From: Marinomonas ushuaiensis DSM 15871
GTDB taxonomy: Bacteria > Pseudomonadota > Gammaproteobacteria > Pseudomonadales > Marinomonadaceae
Direction: 5' to 3'
Assembly (NCBI RefSeq): GCF_000521805.1
Contig: NZ_JAMB01000010.1
Span: forward strand, 48,277 to 112,276
Length of the DNA stretch: 64,000 nucleotides
The notes beneath the pieces were generated by a model. The model searched no databases. It saw only the letters and a list, made by a program, of their open reading frames with translations, and had not been told where the DNA came from. Numbering within the stretch: the first letter of the stretch is position 1; each line of letters begins with the position of its first letter. Both the position numbers and the translations under genes were made by a program. Of this stretch, positions 19,948 to 28,607 are shown piece after piece.

Positions 19948-20922
19948 TTACTTTTCTAGTAAATGCAGATTGGCACAATTTTCAGAAATATCGCCATTCA
20001 AGGCATTGATCAAGTTATCTACTGCGCATGTCACCATGGCTAAGCGAGTCTCGGATGTGGCAGAGCCAATATGTGGAAACACAACGGCGTTGTCCATTTT
20101 GCATAAAGGTGAGCTTGCTGGTAGGGGCTCAACGTCAAAGACGTCTAATCCAGCAGCACGAATAACGCCATTTTCTAATGCGTCTATTAAGGCGGATTCA
20201 TCAATGACTTTACCGCGAGATCCATTAATGAAAATGGCACTTTTCTTCATCATGGCAAATTCAGCCTTGCCAATTAAACCTTCTGTTTCTGGTGTCAAAG
20301 GTGTCATGACACACACAAAATCAGACGTTTTAAGTAAGGATTCCATATCCATGTAAGTGGCGTTGAGGTCTTGCTCTGCGTCTGGTTTTTGGCTTCGATT
20401 GCTGTATTGAATTTTCATATCAAAACCAAGGTGAGCACGTTTTGCAATGGCATAACCAATGCGACCCATACCAATAATACCTAAGGTCTTGCCATGAATA
20501 TCTGTCCCGAAATGGTTTTCACCAATGCTTTTTGTCCAACGGCCCTCTCGAACCATGTTAGATAATTCTACAGCTCGACGAGCAGTACACATGATAAGAG
20601 TGAAAATAGTGTCGGCAGTGGTTTCATTGAGAACACCTGGGGTGTGCATCAATGGAATATTTCGGTTTGCTAAATAAGCCAGATCGTATTGATCGGTTCC
20701 GACTGAAATAGTAGAAGCTGCTTTGAGTTTTGGTGCTCGTTCTAAAACGCTTGAACTCATATCAGCACTAGCGCCAATGAGCCCTTCAGTTTCAGAAAGA
20801 GCTGTGAGAAAAGCCTCTTGGTTTAACGTATTTACCCCGTCGAATTGAATGACATCAAAATGAGTTTGAAGCCGTTTTAATTCTTGTTCGGGTATTGGTT
20901 TGTACAAGAGTACTTTTTTCAT
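19948..20922 (-). CDS. ghrB: 2-ketogluconate / hydroxypyruvate reductase, GhrB/KguD type
   Basis: A 324-residue NAD(P)H-dependent D-2-hydroxyacid dehydrogenase. The cofactor site is GIIGMGRIGYAIAKRA, and the catalytic Arg, Glu and His lie in NGSRGKVIDE, DVFDVEP and FPHIGSATSETR. Similarity to E. coli GhrB, recalled from memory, runs along the whole length (STISVGTDQYD, HFGTDIHGKTLGIIGMG). GhrB reduces glyoxylate, hydroxypyruvate and 2-ketogluconate. Its partner gene here is a sugar-acid kinase 26 bases upstream on the same strand. In Pseudomonas the kguK-kguD products turn 2-ketogluconate into 6-phosphogluconate. Which of the two related roles it has is open. Confidence 0.82.
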   Translation of the reverse strand: MKKVLLYKPIPEQELKRLQTHFDVIQFDGVNTLNQEAFLTALSETEGLIGASADMSSSVLERAPKLKAASTISVGTDQYDLAYLANRNIPLMHTPGVLNETTADTIFTLIMCTARRAVELSNMVREGRWTKSIGENHFGTDIHGKTLGIIGMGRIGYAIAKRAHLGFDMKIQYSNRSQKPDAEQDLNATYMDMESLLKTSDFVCVMTPLTPETEGLIGKAEFAMMKKSAIFINGSRGKVIDESALIDALENGVIRAAGLDVFDVEPLPASSPLCKMDNAVVFPHIGSATSETRLAMVTCAVDNLINALNGDISENCANLHLLEK

Positions 20923-20948
20923 CGTTTTATCCTAAATCTTGTAGAAGG

Positions 20949-21905
20949 TTAGTTTGCCTCTAAACTTTCAAGCTTAGCTCTGGTTGGTAAACCTTCGCTA
21001 TCGCCACGAACCTGTACTGTAATAGAGCCTAACAAGTTACCTCGTTTCGCGGCTTCAGGAATGGATTTACCATCAAGCAATGCTGAAATAACACCGACTG
21101 CGAAACTGTCACCTGCGCCAACAGTATCCACTACTTTTATAACTGGGAAGCCTGTAACTGTGCCAGATTTACCATCGATTGTTTTGTAATAAGCGCCTTC
21201 ACTACCTAGTTTAACGATAACAGCTTTTACGCCACGCGCTAAATAAAAATCCGCAATGGTTTCTGGCTGATCGCTTCCCATTAATATTTTACCTTCTTCA
21301 ATGCCAGGCAAAACAACATCGCTTGCGAAAGCAAGCTCGTTAATGGTCGAAACCATTGTTTCAGCATCGGGCCATAGAGATGGTCTTAGGTTCGTATCAA
21401 ATGTGACACTACAACCTTGCTGTTTAGCGAAGGCCAACGCTTGTTGAACGGCTTCGCGCATTGAGCTAGAAACGGCTGCAGCAACGCCGGTTAAGTGTAA
21501 GTGAGTACCTGCTTTAAAAAGGCTAACATCAATGTCCTTTGCACTTAAGGTAGAAGCCGCTGAATTACGACGAAAATATTCAACCGCAGGATCGCTGCCA
21601 TCTGTTTGGTTGGTTTTCATCATGAAACCAGTCGGTTGTTCTTTGCTTTCAGAAATCCACTGTGTACGGATGTTATCTTTACTGATGGCTTTTTTAACAA
21701 ATTGACCAAAGCAATCTGTGCCGACTTTGCTTATGTAGGTAGATTCAAAACCCAAACGAGCCATACCAATTGCCACATTGACTTCAGCGCCAGCTAAAGA
21801 GCGACTAAATTCTTCAACGTCAGCAAGAGGTCCTGGTGTTTTTGCAACAAACAGCGCCATCGCTTCACCTAAAGTGACAAAAGATTGTGTTTGGTTATTT
21901 TGCAT
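20949..21905 (-). CDS. PfkB-family 2-keto-sugar-acid kinase (KdgK/KguK type)
   Basis: A 318-residue ribokinase-fold kinase. It has the N-terminal glycine-rich region GAEVNVAIGMARLGF and the C-terminal signature DTVGAGDSFAVG, whose aspartate is the catalytic base. The N-terminal pattern GEAMALFVAKTPGPL resembles Pseudomonas 2-ketogluconate kinase KguK and also 2-keto-3-deoxygluconate kinase. Pairing with a ketogluconate-type reductase and a LacI-type regulator favours 2-ketogluconate. No transporter or epimerase is nearby, so the pathway would be incomplete locally. Confidence 0.82.
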   Translation of the reverse strand: MQNNQTQSFVTLGEAMALFVAKTPGPLADVEEFSRSLAGAEVNVAIGMARLGFESTYISKVGTDCFGQFVKKAISKDNIRTQWISESKEQPTGFMMKTNQTDGSDPAVEYFRRNSAASTLSAKDIDVSLFKAGTHLHLTGVAAAVSSSMREAVQQALAFAKQQGCSVTFDTNLRPSLWPDAETMVSTINELAFASDVVLPGIEEGKILMGSDQPETIADFYLARGVKAVIVKLGSEGAYYKTIDGKSGTVTGFPVIKVVDTVGAGDSFAVGVISALLDGKSIPEAAKRGNLLGSITVQVRGDSEGLPTRAKLESLEAN

Positions 21906-22040
21906 AATGCTTTATTCCTATTAGATATTATTAGAGGTCTTCGCTCGTTGCTTCGACCAAAGACTTCTATTATTTTGCATTGGGTGTTATTCGTAATTAA
22001 TAACCATCGTTAGCAAAGATCAGTTGGCTAAAAGATATCA

Positions 22041-22054
22041 TGGGAACGATTCCA
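22041..22054 (+). promoter_or_regulatory. Candidate LacI-family operator before the keto-acid kinase operon
   Basis: TGGGAACGATTCCA is partly palindromic around a central CG, the hallmark of LacI/GalR operators, and resembles the PtxS half sites of Pseudomonas. It lies 136 bases upstream of the kinase start and near the 3' end of the LacI-type gene, where it could repress the kinase-reductase operon. Confidence 0.5.
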
Positions 22055-22104
22055 AAAAAAGTCAGATAAGACCAAACAGTTCTATATTTTGTAAGTACTT
22101 TAAT

Positions 22105-23121
22105 TTAAGTTGATTGACGAATAATCAATTCTGCTGGCAATTGTATATGTTGTGGCGGCTCATCGTTGCCCTGAATTCTGGCGAGTAGACATTCACCAGC
22201 CGTTTGACCAATTAATGTAGTTGGTTGCTTCATCACAGTAATGCCGCCTTCAAAGAGTTGCGCCCATTCTGGATCGTCAATACCAATTAAACCTATCTCC
22301 GAACCTACTCGTATATTGAGGGTTTTAAGTGCTTTGGCGACCAGTAATGTGGTTGCACTATTGGTCGTGAAAATGGCTTTTTTACGATTGGAATGAGTTT
22401 CTAAAAAAGTTTTAATGGCGTTTATAGTAGCTGTTCCACTCATTTTTTCCACCTCGATAATATCGCAGGTCATGTCTGTGTTTTGACTCACGAAAGATTT
22501 GATTGCATCGATTCGAGCTTGGCGAGGGTCAATGATGATGGATTCAGTAATCACAAGAATAGATTCATAAGACTTCGATTTTAAATGCTCAGCAGCTTCA
22601 TCTACCGCCACTTTGTTGTCTAAACCAACAGAGTCGAATCCAAGAGACGTGTTAATCCGGTCAATAAGTACGAGCGGGCAAGTGAGTTTGTTGAGGTTGT
22701 CGATTTGTTCGTTTGCCATACCAGCAGTATTGATAATAATGCCATCTACTCTGTGTGCTTCCAGTAAATTTAAATAGCGATCTTGCAAGTCTTTTTCGTT
22801 GTCAGTGTTGCATACCATGAGCATATAGCCTTCACGTCGACAAACTTGCTCTATGCCCTTAAGTACATCGGTAGAATAAGAGTTAGTGACATCGGCAAAC
22901 ATCAGTCCAATTAATTTTGAATGTCCTGCTCTTAACATGCGTGCAGAATGATTTGGGCGGAAATCCAAGTGAGCGATGGCTTCAGTTATTTTTGCACAGA
23001 GATCTTTTGATAGCTTATCTTGTTCGCCGTTTAAGTAGCGTGAAACACTCGTTTTGCCGACTTTTGCATATTTCGCAACATCAGAAATGGTTGTGAAACT
23101 TTTGTTTTTTTTCTTCAGCAA
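22105..23121 (-). CDS. LacI/GalR-family repressor, PtxS/GntR-like
   Basis: A 338-residue repressor. The N-terminal helix-turn-helix is TISDVAKYAKVGKTSVSRYLNG, followed by the hinge helix around HSARMLRAGHSKLIG and a periplasmic-binding-like effector domain (GLIGIDDPEWAQLF near the end). The first codon appears to be TTG at 23121, as no ATG fits before the HTH. It lies directly upstream of the kinase-reductase pair on the same strand with a 199-base gap. By analogy with PtxS it would respond to 2-ketogluconate or a related acid. Confidence 0.85.
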   Translation of the reverse strand: MLKKKNKSFTTISDVAKYAKVGKTSVSRYLNGEQDKLSKDLCAKITEAIAHLDFRPNHSARMLRAGHSKLIGLMFADVTNSYSTDVLKGIEQVCRREGYMLMVCNTDNEKDLQDRYLNLLEAHRVDGIIINTAGMANEQIDNLNKLTCPLVLIDRINTSLGFDSVGLDNKVAVDEAAEHLKSKSYESILVITESIIIDPRQARIDAIKSFVSQNTDMTCDIIEVEKMSGTATINAIKTFLETHSNRKKAIFTTNSATTLLVAKALKTLNIRVGSEIGLIGIDDPEWAQLFEGGITVMKQPTTLIGQTAGECLLARIQGNDEPPQHIQLPAELIIRQST

Positions 23122-23290
23122 TGTCTTGTCTCTTCATTAAATAGGAGTAAATAATGCTCTTTTAGGAGCAAGTATATAGGTGGTTTTTTGCCTGTACTGT
23201 AAACTATGATCCTAGTAGGGCGCAATTCCGTCATAGTGATGGAACCTTGTCTCTCTTCATTATTGGCTGTCTTTAGATAGCAGGAGCATT

Positions 23291-24361
23291 ATGAAAATTT
23301 TCAGTTGCCAGCAATGTGGACAAACCGTTTTATTCGAAAATACATATTGTGAGCAGTGTTCATCGCCTTTGGGTTTTTTACCAGAACAGCTGGTTATTAG
23401 TGCCTTAAAATCGGTTGATAATACTTGGTATGCCATGGCAGATAAATCGATTCCTGCTAAGCGTTGGTACTACTGTGAAAATCATCAACATAATGTGTGT
23501 AATTGGTTGGTAGAGGAAGGCGGGAGTTCATTTTGTATGGCGTGTGAGTTGAACCGTCATATTCCTCATTTAGGACAGATAGAAGAACGCCAAGCCTGGC
23601 AACAATTGGAATTTGCTAAGCATCGATTAGTATATTCATTATTACGCCTTAAATTACCTTTAGTGAATAAACAAAATGCACCAGAGGAAGGCTTATCGTT
23701 CGACTTCATATCGGAAAACAATGTAGTCCCTGAAGATGCAAATGCCATGACAGGTCATGCTGCTGGCCAAGTGACGATCAATGCTGCGGAAGCGAATGCA
23801 GCAGATCGAGAGCAAATGCGAGAAGACATGAACGAGTCTTATCGAACGGTCATTGGTCATTTTCGACATGAAATTGGTCATTATTATTGGGATCAATTAG
23901 TGTTTACTGACAAGAACATCTTGGCTGATTTTAGAGCATTATTTGGTGACGACAGTGTTGATTATGGGAAAGCTCTAAAAGCACATTATGAAACGCCCAA
24001 CACAGAGTGGCAGAAGAGTTTTGTCAGTGTTTATGCGTCTTCTCACCCATGGGAAGATTGGGCTGAAACATGGGCTCATTACATGCATATTGCTGATACA
24101 TTAGAAACGGCGAGCGACCTTGGCTTGAGTTTTCAGCCAGTGGGTTCTAATCGACAAAATCTAGCCATTATGGTGAATATTGATCCTTATCATCATGATA
24201 ATTTTGACGAAATTTTAGCCCAATATATACCGTTGACATTTGCTGTGAATAACTTAAATCGAGGCATGGGGCAACCCGATTTATACCCATTTATTCTTGT
24301 GCCTGCCGTTCGTGAAAAGTTGGCTTTTATTCATCGCTTACTTCATGCTAGGTCGAATTAA
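23291..24361 (+). CDS. Putative zinc-binding metallopeptidase with N-terminal zinc ribbon
   Basis: A 356-residue protein. It begins with a zinc-ribbon-like part (CQQCG at residues 5-9 and CEQCSSPLGF at 20-29). A second cysteine group lies near residue 75 (CNWLVEEGG and CMACELNR). The probable active site is HFRHEIGHYYW, an HExxH zinc peptidase motif. This arrangement fits the family annotated as putative zinc-binding metallopeptidase (Peptidase_Mx / DUF2248-like). Natural substrates are unknown. It has a good GGAGC site before the ATG and a DUF6172-type gene 119 bases downstream. Confidence 0.8.
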   Translation: MKIFSCQQCGQTVLFENTYCEQCSSPLGFLPEQLVISALKSVDNTWYAMADKSIPAKRWYYCENHQHNVCNWLVEEGGSSFCMACELNRHIPHLGQIEERQAWQQLEFAKHRLVYSLLRLKLPLVNKQNAPEEGLSFDFISENNVVPEDANAMTGHAAGQVTINAAEANAADREQMREDMNESYRTVIGHFRHEIGHYYWDQLVFTDKNILADFRALFGDDSVDYGKALKAHYETPNTEWQKSFVSVYASSHPWEDWAETWAHYMHIADTLETASDLGLSFQPVGSNRQNLAIMVNIDPYHHDNFDEILAQYIPLTFAVNNLNRGMGQPDLYPFILVPAVREKLAFIHRLLHARSN

Positions 24362-24480
24362 TTTGAATGCTAGTTCAGTGTTGGCACTTATTCATAGCTG
24401 TAACGCGGATGATCCGTTATTATGCCCGTTAATAGGAGCAGGTAAGCCTGCCTTCTAACATTTAATTTTTTAGGACCCTA

Positions 24481-24840
24481 ATGAAAAAGACATTTGAATT
24501 ATCTCACCCAAAAATCGCTTACCCTCGTTTAATTGAAGCAACAAAAAACGAAGTGAAAAAATACCTTAAGCGAGAGCGTAATAAAGCCTTGCCTGAATAT
24601 GCCGATTTTTGGGGCTTTGATTGTAAGTTTGGTCAAAGTGAAGAAGCTGCTGAAGTGATTCATGTTGCTCAGATAAATGAAAAAATCAGCTTTGCCGAAA
24701 GCCAAGAATGGTCGGCATTCTACTTAGAAATTCTGGCAACGCCAGCTCAACGTACTAAACGCTCTGTTTCAGACTCAGAAGATGATTTTGACGGTGATGA
24801 CGACGTTGAAATTGATCATATTGAAAGTGAAGACGAGTAA
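24481..24840 (+). CDS. Small DUF6172-like protein with acidic tail
   Basis: A 119-residue cytoplasmic protein of unknown function. The first 80 residues are basic and aromatic (HPKIAYPRLIEA, KKYLKRERNKALPEYADFWGFDCKFG). The last 25 are almost all Asp, Glu and Ser. The N-terminal pattern is what I know as DUF6172, found in many marine gammaproteobacteria. A terminator lies 50 bases after the stop. It follows the metallopeptidase gene on the same strand and might be co-expressed. A nucleic-acid or ribosome-related role is possible but not shown. Confidence 0.65.
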   Translation: MKKTFELSHPKIAYPRLIEATKNEVKKYLKRERNKALPEYADFWGFDCKFGQSEEAAEVIHVAQINEKISFAESQEWSAFYLEILATPAQRTKRSVSDSEDDFDGDDDVEIDHIESEDE

Positions 24841-24890
24841 AAAAAAACTGATTTTTTAAAATATTTCCGTGTGTTTAAATTTAATATCAA

Positions 24891-24920
24891 AGGCCAGATT
24901 AGTAATTGATCTGGCCTTTT
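24891..24920. terminator. Bidirectional terminator
   Basis: The 8-bp stem GGCCAGAT/ATCTGGCC with a 9-base loop is followed by eight T residues on the plus strand. On the minus strand it closes the convergent ABC exporter gene. Confidence 0.85.
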
Positions 24921-24929
24921 TTTTGATGT

Positions 24930-26765
24930 TTATCGATAGCCTTGAGCTTGTAGAGAAAACAAGTGTGCATATTGGCCTTGTTGAGCCAATAAAGCTTCAT
25001 GAGTGCCGCGTTCTTTAATTTCCCCATGTTCCATAACAATGATTTCATGGGCGAGACGAACAGTAGAGAATCGATGGGAGATGAGAATCGCCATTTTATC
25101 CTTGGTGTGTTCTTGAAAATGCTCGAATATATTGGCTTCTGCTTGAGCATCCATTGCTGCTGTTGGTTCATCGAGCACTAGAATATCAGCTTCTTGTCGC
25201 ATGAAAGCTCGTGCTAAAGCGATCTTTTGCCATTGCCCACCTGAAAGTTCTTGCCCGCCTTTGAACCAACGTCCTAATTGTGTGCTATATCCATTTTCTA
25301 ATTGATCGATAAAATCTGTGGCTTTGCCAAGTTCAGCCGCTTTTTGCCAACCTGGCTCATCATCGAATCTATCGTTATCGCCTGCGCCTATGTTTTCACC
25401 AAGGATAAACTGATAGCGTACAAAATCTTGAAAAATTACTCCAACACGTTTTAATAGTGCAGTTTCATCCCATTCTACTAAGTCCAAACCATCCAATAAA
25501 ATCCGCCCTTCGGTTGGGTTATAAAGACGAGTCAGCAGCTTTATTAGTGTTGTTTTTCCTGATCCATTTTCACCAACAATCGCAAGGCTATGGCCTGGTC
25601 TTATGTGTAAGTTAATGTTCGATAAGGCCGGTGTCTGGCTGCCAGGATATTCGAACGACACTTTTTCGAAACGAATACCGTCATTGGCTTTTGGCCCAAC
25701 AGTTAAACCTGTTGTCGAAGAGGGCGTTTCTTGTTCTAAATACTCATAGAGATTGGACAGATACAAGTTATCTTCGTACATTCCACTGATAGCGGTAAGC
25801 GATGCCGAGACAGCACTTTGACCTTGTTTGAAAAGCAGCAAATACATGGTCATTTGACCTAAAGTAATGGCACCAATAATGGTATCACTGACGATCCAGC
25901 CATAAGCACCATAAAATACCAAAGTACTGATAACACCTAAGATAAAGCCCCAACTTTCTCGACGAAGAATGAGGCGCTTACTTTCTTTAAAAAGCTTATG
26001 GAAGATATCTGAATAACGCTTTAAAAAGCGCTCGCCTAACTGATAAAGACGGACCTCTTTAATGTGGTCTTCTCGTGCTAGCAAGGTTTCTAAATAATTT
26101 TGTTGGCGTACTTCAGGAGAGCGCCAACGAAACATAAGAAAAGCATCGCCAGAAAACTTCGCTTCGGCAATAAAAGAAGGTAATGCACCGCAAAAGAGTA
26201 ATAACAATGCCCAAGGAGAAAAGTGCCAGAGAAGAACCGCAAAACTAGAAAGAGAAATCGCATTTTGCAGTAAAGAGAATGTTTTATTAACCAAGGCAAG
26301 TGGTCGACTGGATGCTTCACGGCGTGCGCGAACCAGCTTGTCGTAAAACTCGGAATCTTCAAATTGCGATAAAGTGAGGTTTTGCGCTTTTTCTAAGATC
26401 AGCATGTTTACTTTCTGACCTAATAAACCTTGCAGGATTGCTTGCTGAGCGGTGAGTGCTCGTTGTGCTGCAGCAATGATCAAGACCAAAATACCTTCAA
26501 GCACCACATAATTTAAAGCCGCTTGATAATGCAGGACTTGGTCTTCTTTATAGTTTTCCATTGCAGCAAGTACGGCATCAACGATCAGTTGCCCAACATA
26601 CGCCATTGCTGCAGGTAAAACACCTGCAATGAAAGTGGCGATGGCTAAACCAATCGTTAACGCTGGTGAAGTTTGCCAAACCAATTCAATTGCTCGGCGG
26701 CTGTAACGGAAAACACCTAACATATTCTTATCGACAGAATTTTTAGGCGAGGCAGCAGGTTTCAT
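24930..26765 (-). CDS. ABC exporter, fused permease-ATPase
   Basis: A 611-residue half-transporter. About six hydrophobic segments lie in residues 35-330 and an ABC ATPase in 370-600. Walker A is GENGSGKTTLIKLL, the signature LSGGQWQKIALARAF, and Walker B ILVLDEPTAAMDA followed by the switch ISHRFST. Homodimers of this type export lipids, peptides or drugs. The Trp in the signature (SGGQW in place of SGGQR/Q) is seen in a subgroup of exporters near lantibiotic or peptide transporters. No peptide gene or accessory protein is adjacent, so the substrate is unknown. The next gene on this strand, further upstream, is lpxO. Confidence 0.88.
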   Translation of the reverse strand: MKPAASPKNSVDKNMLGVFRYSRRAIELVWQTSPALTIGLAIATFIAGVLPAAMAYVGQLIVDAVLAAMENYKEDQVLHYQAALNYVVLEGILVLIIAAAQRALTAQQAILQGLLGQKVNMLILEKAQNLTLSQFEDSEFYDKLVRARREASSRPLALVNKTFSLLQNAISLSSFAVLLWHFSPWALLLLFCGALPSFIAEAKFSGDAFLMFRWRSPEVRQQNYLETLLAREDHIKEVRLYQLGERFLKRYSDIFHKLFKESKRLILRRESWGFILGVISTLVFYGAYGWIVSDTIIGAITLGQMTMYLLLFKQGQSAVSASLTAISGMYEDNLYLSNLYEYLEQETPSSTTGLTVGPKANDGIRFEKVSFEYPGSQTPALSNINLHIRPGHSLAIVGENGSGKTTLIKLLTRLYNPTEGRILLDGLDLVEWDETALLKRVGVIFQDFVRYQFILGENIGAGDNDRFDDEPGWQKAAELGKATDFIDQLENGYSTQLGRWFKGGQELSGGQWQKIALARAFMRQEADILVLDEPTAAMDAQAEANIFEHFQEHTKDKMAILISHRFSTVRLAHEIIVMEHGEIKERGTHEALLAQQGQYAHLFSLQAQGYR

Positions 26766-26973
26766 GAATGACCTTCTGGTAATAAAGAGATGAGATGGTG
26801 AATATTATAATGTCGTACGTGTGTTTTTAGCTATGTAAAACACTTTTAGCACTAATTAGGAGAACTGAATAGAGAAAGGAAAGGTATTTGATTGTGAGGA
26901 TAATAAAGAGAACCATAGATAAAGCACCAATTTAGCTTTCCCCATGACTCTCAATATATCTTTATTATGCGTT

Positions 26974-27945
26974 TTATAAAACTAGCCAAGAAATAAGCTG
27001 GAAGAGTCCAATGATCAACCCAACTAGCAACAGAATAATAGTGCCGTTAACGAGGCATTTTAGACGTTTGTAAGCTTTCCGGTTTGTTTTTTTGAGTTCC
27101 TTACTTCTTTGTAGAATAGGCGCTACAGATTTAAATATTCTGTTCGCCAAGCCCCCTTTGTCTTCGTTGGTGTTAGGTACAACCGAAGCTCGCATTAGAA
27201 CCTTGTAACAGAAGTTAATGATTTTACCGAAGATATTAACAGGGCGATTAAAATCACACATTAAGATGAGTCGGCTTTGCTCTGTGTTGTTTTTTACAAA
27301 GTGCAAATAGGTTTCATCAAATAAAAGGTCTTTACCATCACGCCATGAATATTGCTCACCATCAATGTTGATAAAACAATCATCACTGTTTGGTGTTTCT
27401 AAACCCAAATGGTAGCGCAAAGAACAAGCAACAGGATCAAGGTGGCGAGTGAGTTCTGAGTTGGCTGGCATAAAGGCAAACATAGCACCATTGATGTTTT
27501 TAACTTTACTAAGAATCTCAACAGTTTTTGGGCAACGATTTTGTGCTGATGTATGAGTATAGCCGTACCATTTCAGGTAAAATTTACGCCAGCCATATTT
27601 ATGGAATGTTCTAAACCCCACATCATAATAGGCATCAGACCCAAGGACATTAATGCTTTCTAATTTACCCTCGTTCTGAAGCGCTAGAGCTTCATCGCGA
27701 ATGACTTCCCAGTTTGCTCTTAACTCATTTAAATCTTTGTATTGAAGGGTATCAATAATAGGACGACGAACTTTATTGTTTGAAAATAAATACAAAAGGC
27801 AGTTAAGTGGTGCAAAAATCGGCCAGCCTTTACGAAGGTATTCAGTCCAGGACAGGTAACGAGTATTACCTCGATATGTGTAAATATAAAGCATAGAGCA
27901 AACGCTAAAAATAGCGATGATGAGCAACATGACTGCAATGTTCAT
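26974..27945 (-). CDS. lpxO: LpxO-like aspartyl/asparaginyl beta-hydroxylase
   Basis: A 323-residue protein of the Fe(II)/2-oxoglutarate-dependent family that hydroxylates a secondary acyl chain of lipid A. There is a membrane segment at the N-terminus (residues 3-22) and another at the very C-terminus. The metal and cosubstrate site is visible as SELTRHLDPVACSLRYHLGL, with a later His in DETYLHFVKNN and Arg in SRLILMCDFNRP. Length and layout match LpxO apart from a longer C-terminal membrane tail. It is a single gene with a short tandem repeat just upstream of its start. Confidence 0.85.
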   Translation of the reverse strand: MNIAVMLLIIAIFSVCSMLYIYTYRGNTRYLSWTEYLRKGWPIFAPLNCLLYLFSNNKVRRPIIDTLQYKDLNELRANWEVIRDEALALQNEGKLESINVLGSDAYYDVGFRTFHKYGWRKFYLKWYGYTHTSAQNRCPKTVEILSKVKNINGAMFAFMPANSELTRHLDPVACSLRYHLGLETPNSDDCFINIDGEQYSWRDGKDLLFDETYLHFVKNNTEQSRLILMCDFNRPVNIFGKIINFCYKVLMRASVVPNTNEDKGGLANRIFKSVAPILQRSKELKKTNRKAYKRLKCLVNGTIILLLVGLIIGLFQLISWLVL

Positions 27946-27959
27946 TCTAATAATCCATG

Positions 27960-27990
27960 TATTTACTTAGTATTTACTTAGTATTTACTA
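27960..27990 (+). repeat. 11-bp tandem repeat (TATTTACTTAG), about 2.8 copies
   Basis: Two perfect copies and most of a third lie 15-45 bases upstream of the lpxO start codon, within its likely promoter or leader. Confidence 0.85.
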
Positions 27991-28048
27991 AATTGGATTA
28001 AATGTGAACAGTGTTGAGCCAATCTATGAAAAGAAAAGCAATACTGCG

Positions 28049-28480
28049 TTACGCAGCATCGCTTTCGATTAAGTTATCAGTGTCATCTTGATCGAAAAGA
28101 ACAATGTTTTCCTCTTCTTCGTACAGGTTTTCTTCATCTGGTTCTATGATTAAATCTTCCAATGGTTTCTTAGGTGCTGCGTCAGCTAAATCAAGTTGTA
28201 TCGCAGTGTCTGCTTCTTTGTTATCGGTCTTTTTTGCTTTCGGGCTGTTTTTTTTCTTTGATCCTAAAGCATCTAAAAGCGCGTCTTTGTTCTTTGCGAG
28301 ATACATAGACAGTGCTTCTTTTTGGTTCTGATCGCCCGCTAGATTACTTTGATCTAAAATTGAATAAAGCATTTCCGCTGTGTCTAGCAGCTTATCGTAG
28401 GCATCAGCATCTGCTTTTGAAATAAAAGTCATTTTTTCGATTCCATCGCGTTCTACAACATATTGAATAACTACAGGCAT
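28049..28480 (-). CDS. yebG: SOS-induced protein YebG, extended form
   Basis: A 143-residue protein. Residues 1-75 match YebG (VVIQYVVERDGIEKMTFISK, then ADAYDKLLDTAEML and KEALSMYLAKNKDALLDAL). E. coli YebG is a DNA-damage-inducible protein of 96 residues. This one has an additional basic linker (KKKNSPKAKKTDNK) and a strongly acidic tail. I start at the ATG at 28480, which has a GAGGTGG ribosome site overlapping the frame's earlier ATG at 28492. A perfect LexA box lies 23 bases upstream. Its biochemical role in the SOS response is not established. Confidence 0.88.
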   Translation of the reverse strand: MPVVIQYVVERDGIEKMTFISKADADAYDKLLDTAEMLYSILDQSNLAGDQNQKEALSMYLAKNKDALLDALGSKKKNSPKAKKTDNKEADTAIQLDLADAAPKKPLEDLIIEPDEENLYEEEENIVLFDQDDTDNLIESDAA

Positions 28481-28502
28481 GATCCACCTCATGAGAAAAT
28501 AA

Positions 28503-28522
28503 TACTGTATAAATATACAGTA
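28503..28522. promoter_or_regulatory. LexA (SOS) box upstream of yebG
   Basis: TACTGTATAAATATACAGTA is a near-consensus CTGT-N8-ACAG operator. It sits 23 bases from the yebG start and 85 bases from the divergent MscS-like gene, so it may also affect the latter. Confidence 0.92.
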
Positions 28523-28607
28523 TTGTTTTTTGGTTTGTCTAGTGGTTTTGTTTGTTGAACACTGGAATGCTTGTTAAAGTGGCGATCCAGAGAAAGGAAC
28601 ACAATTT

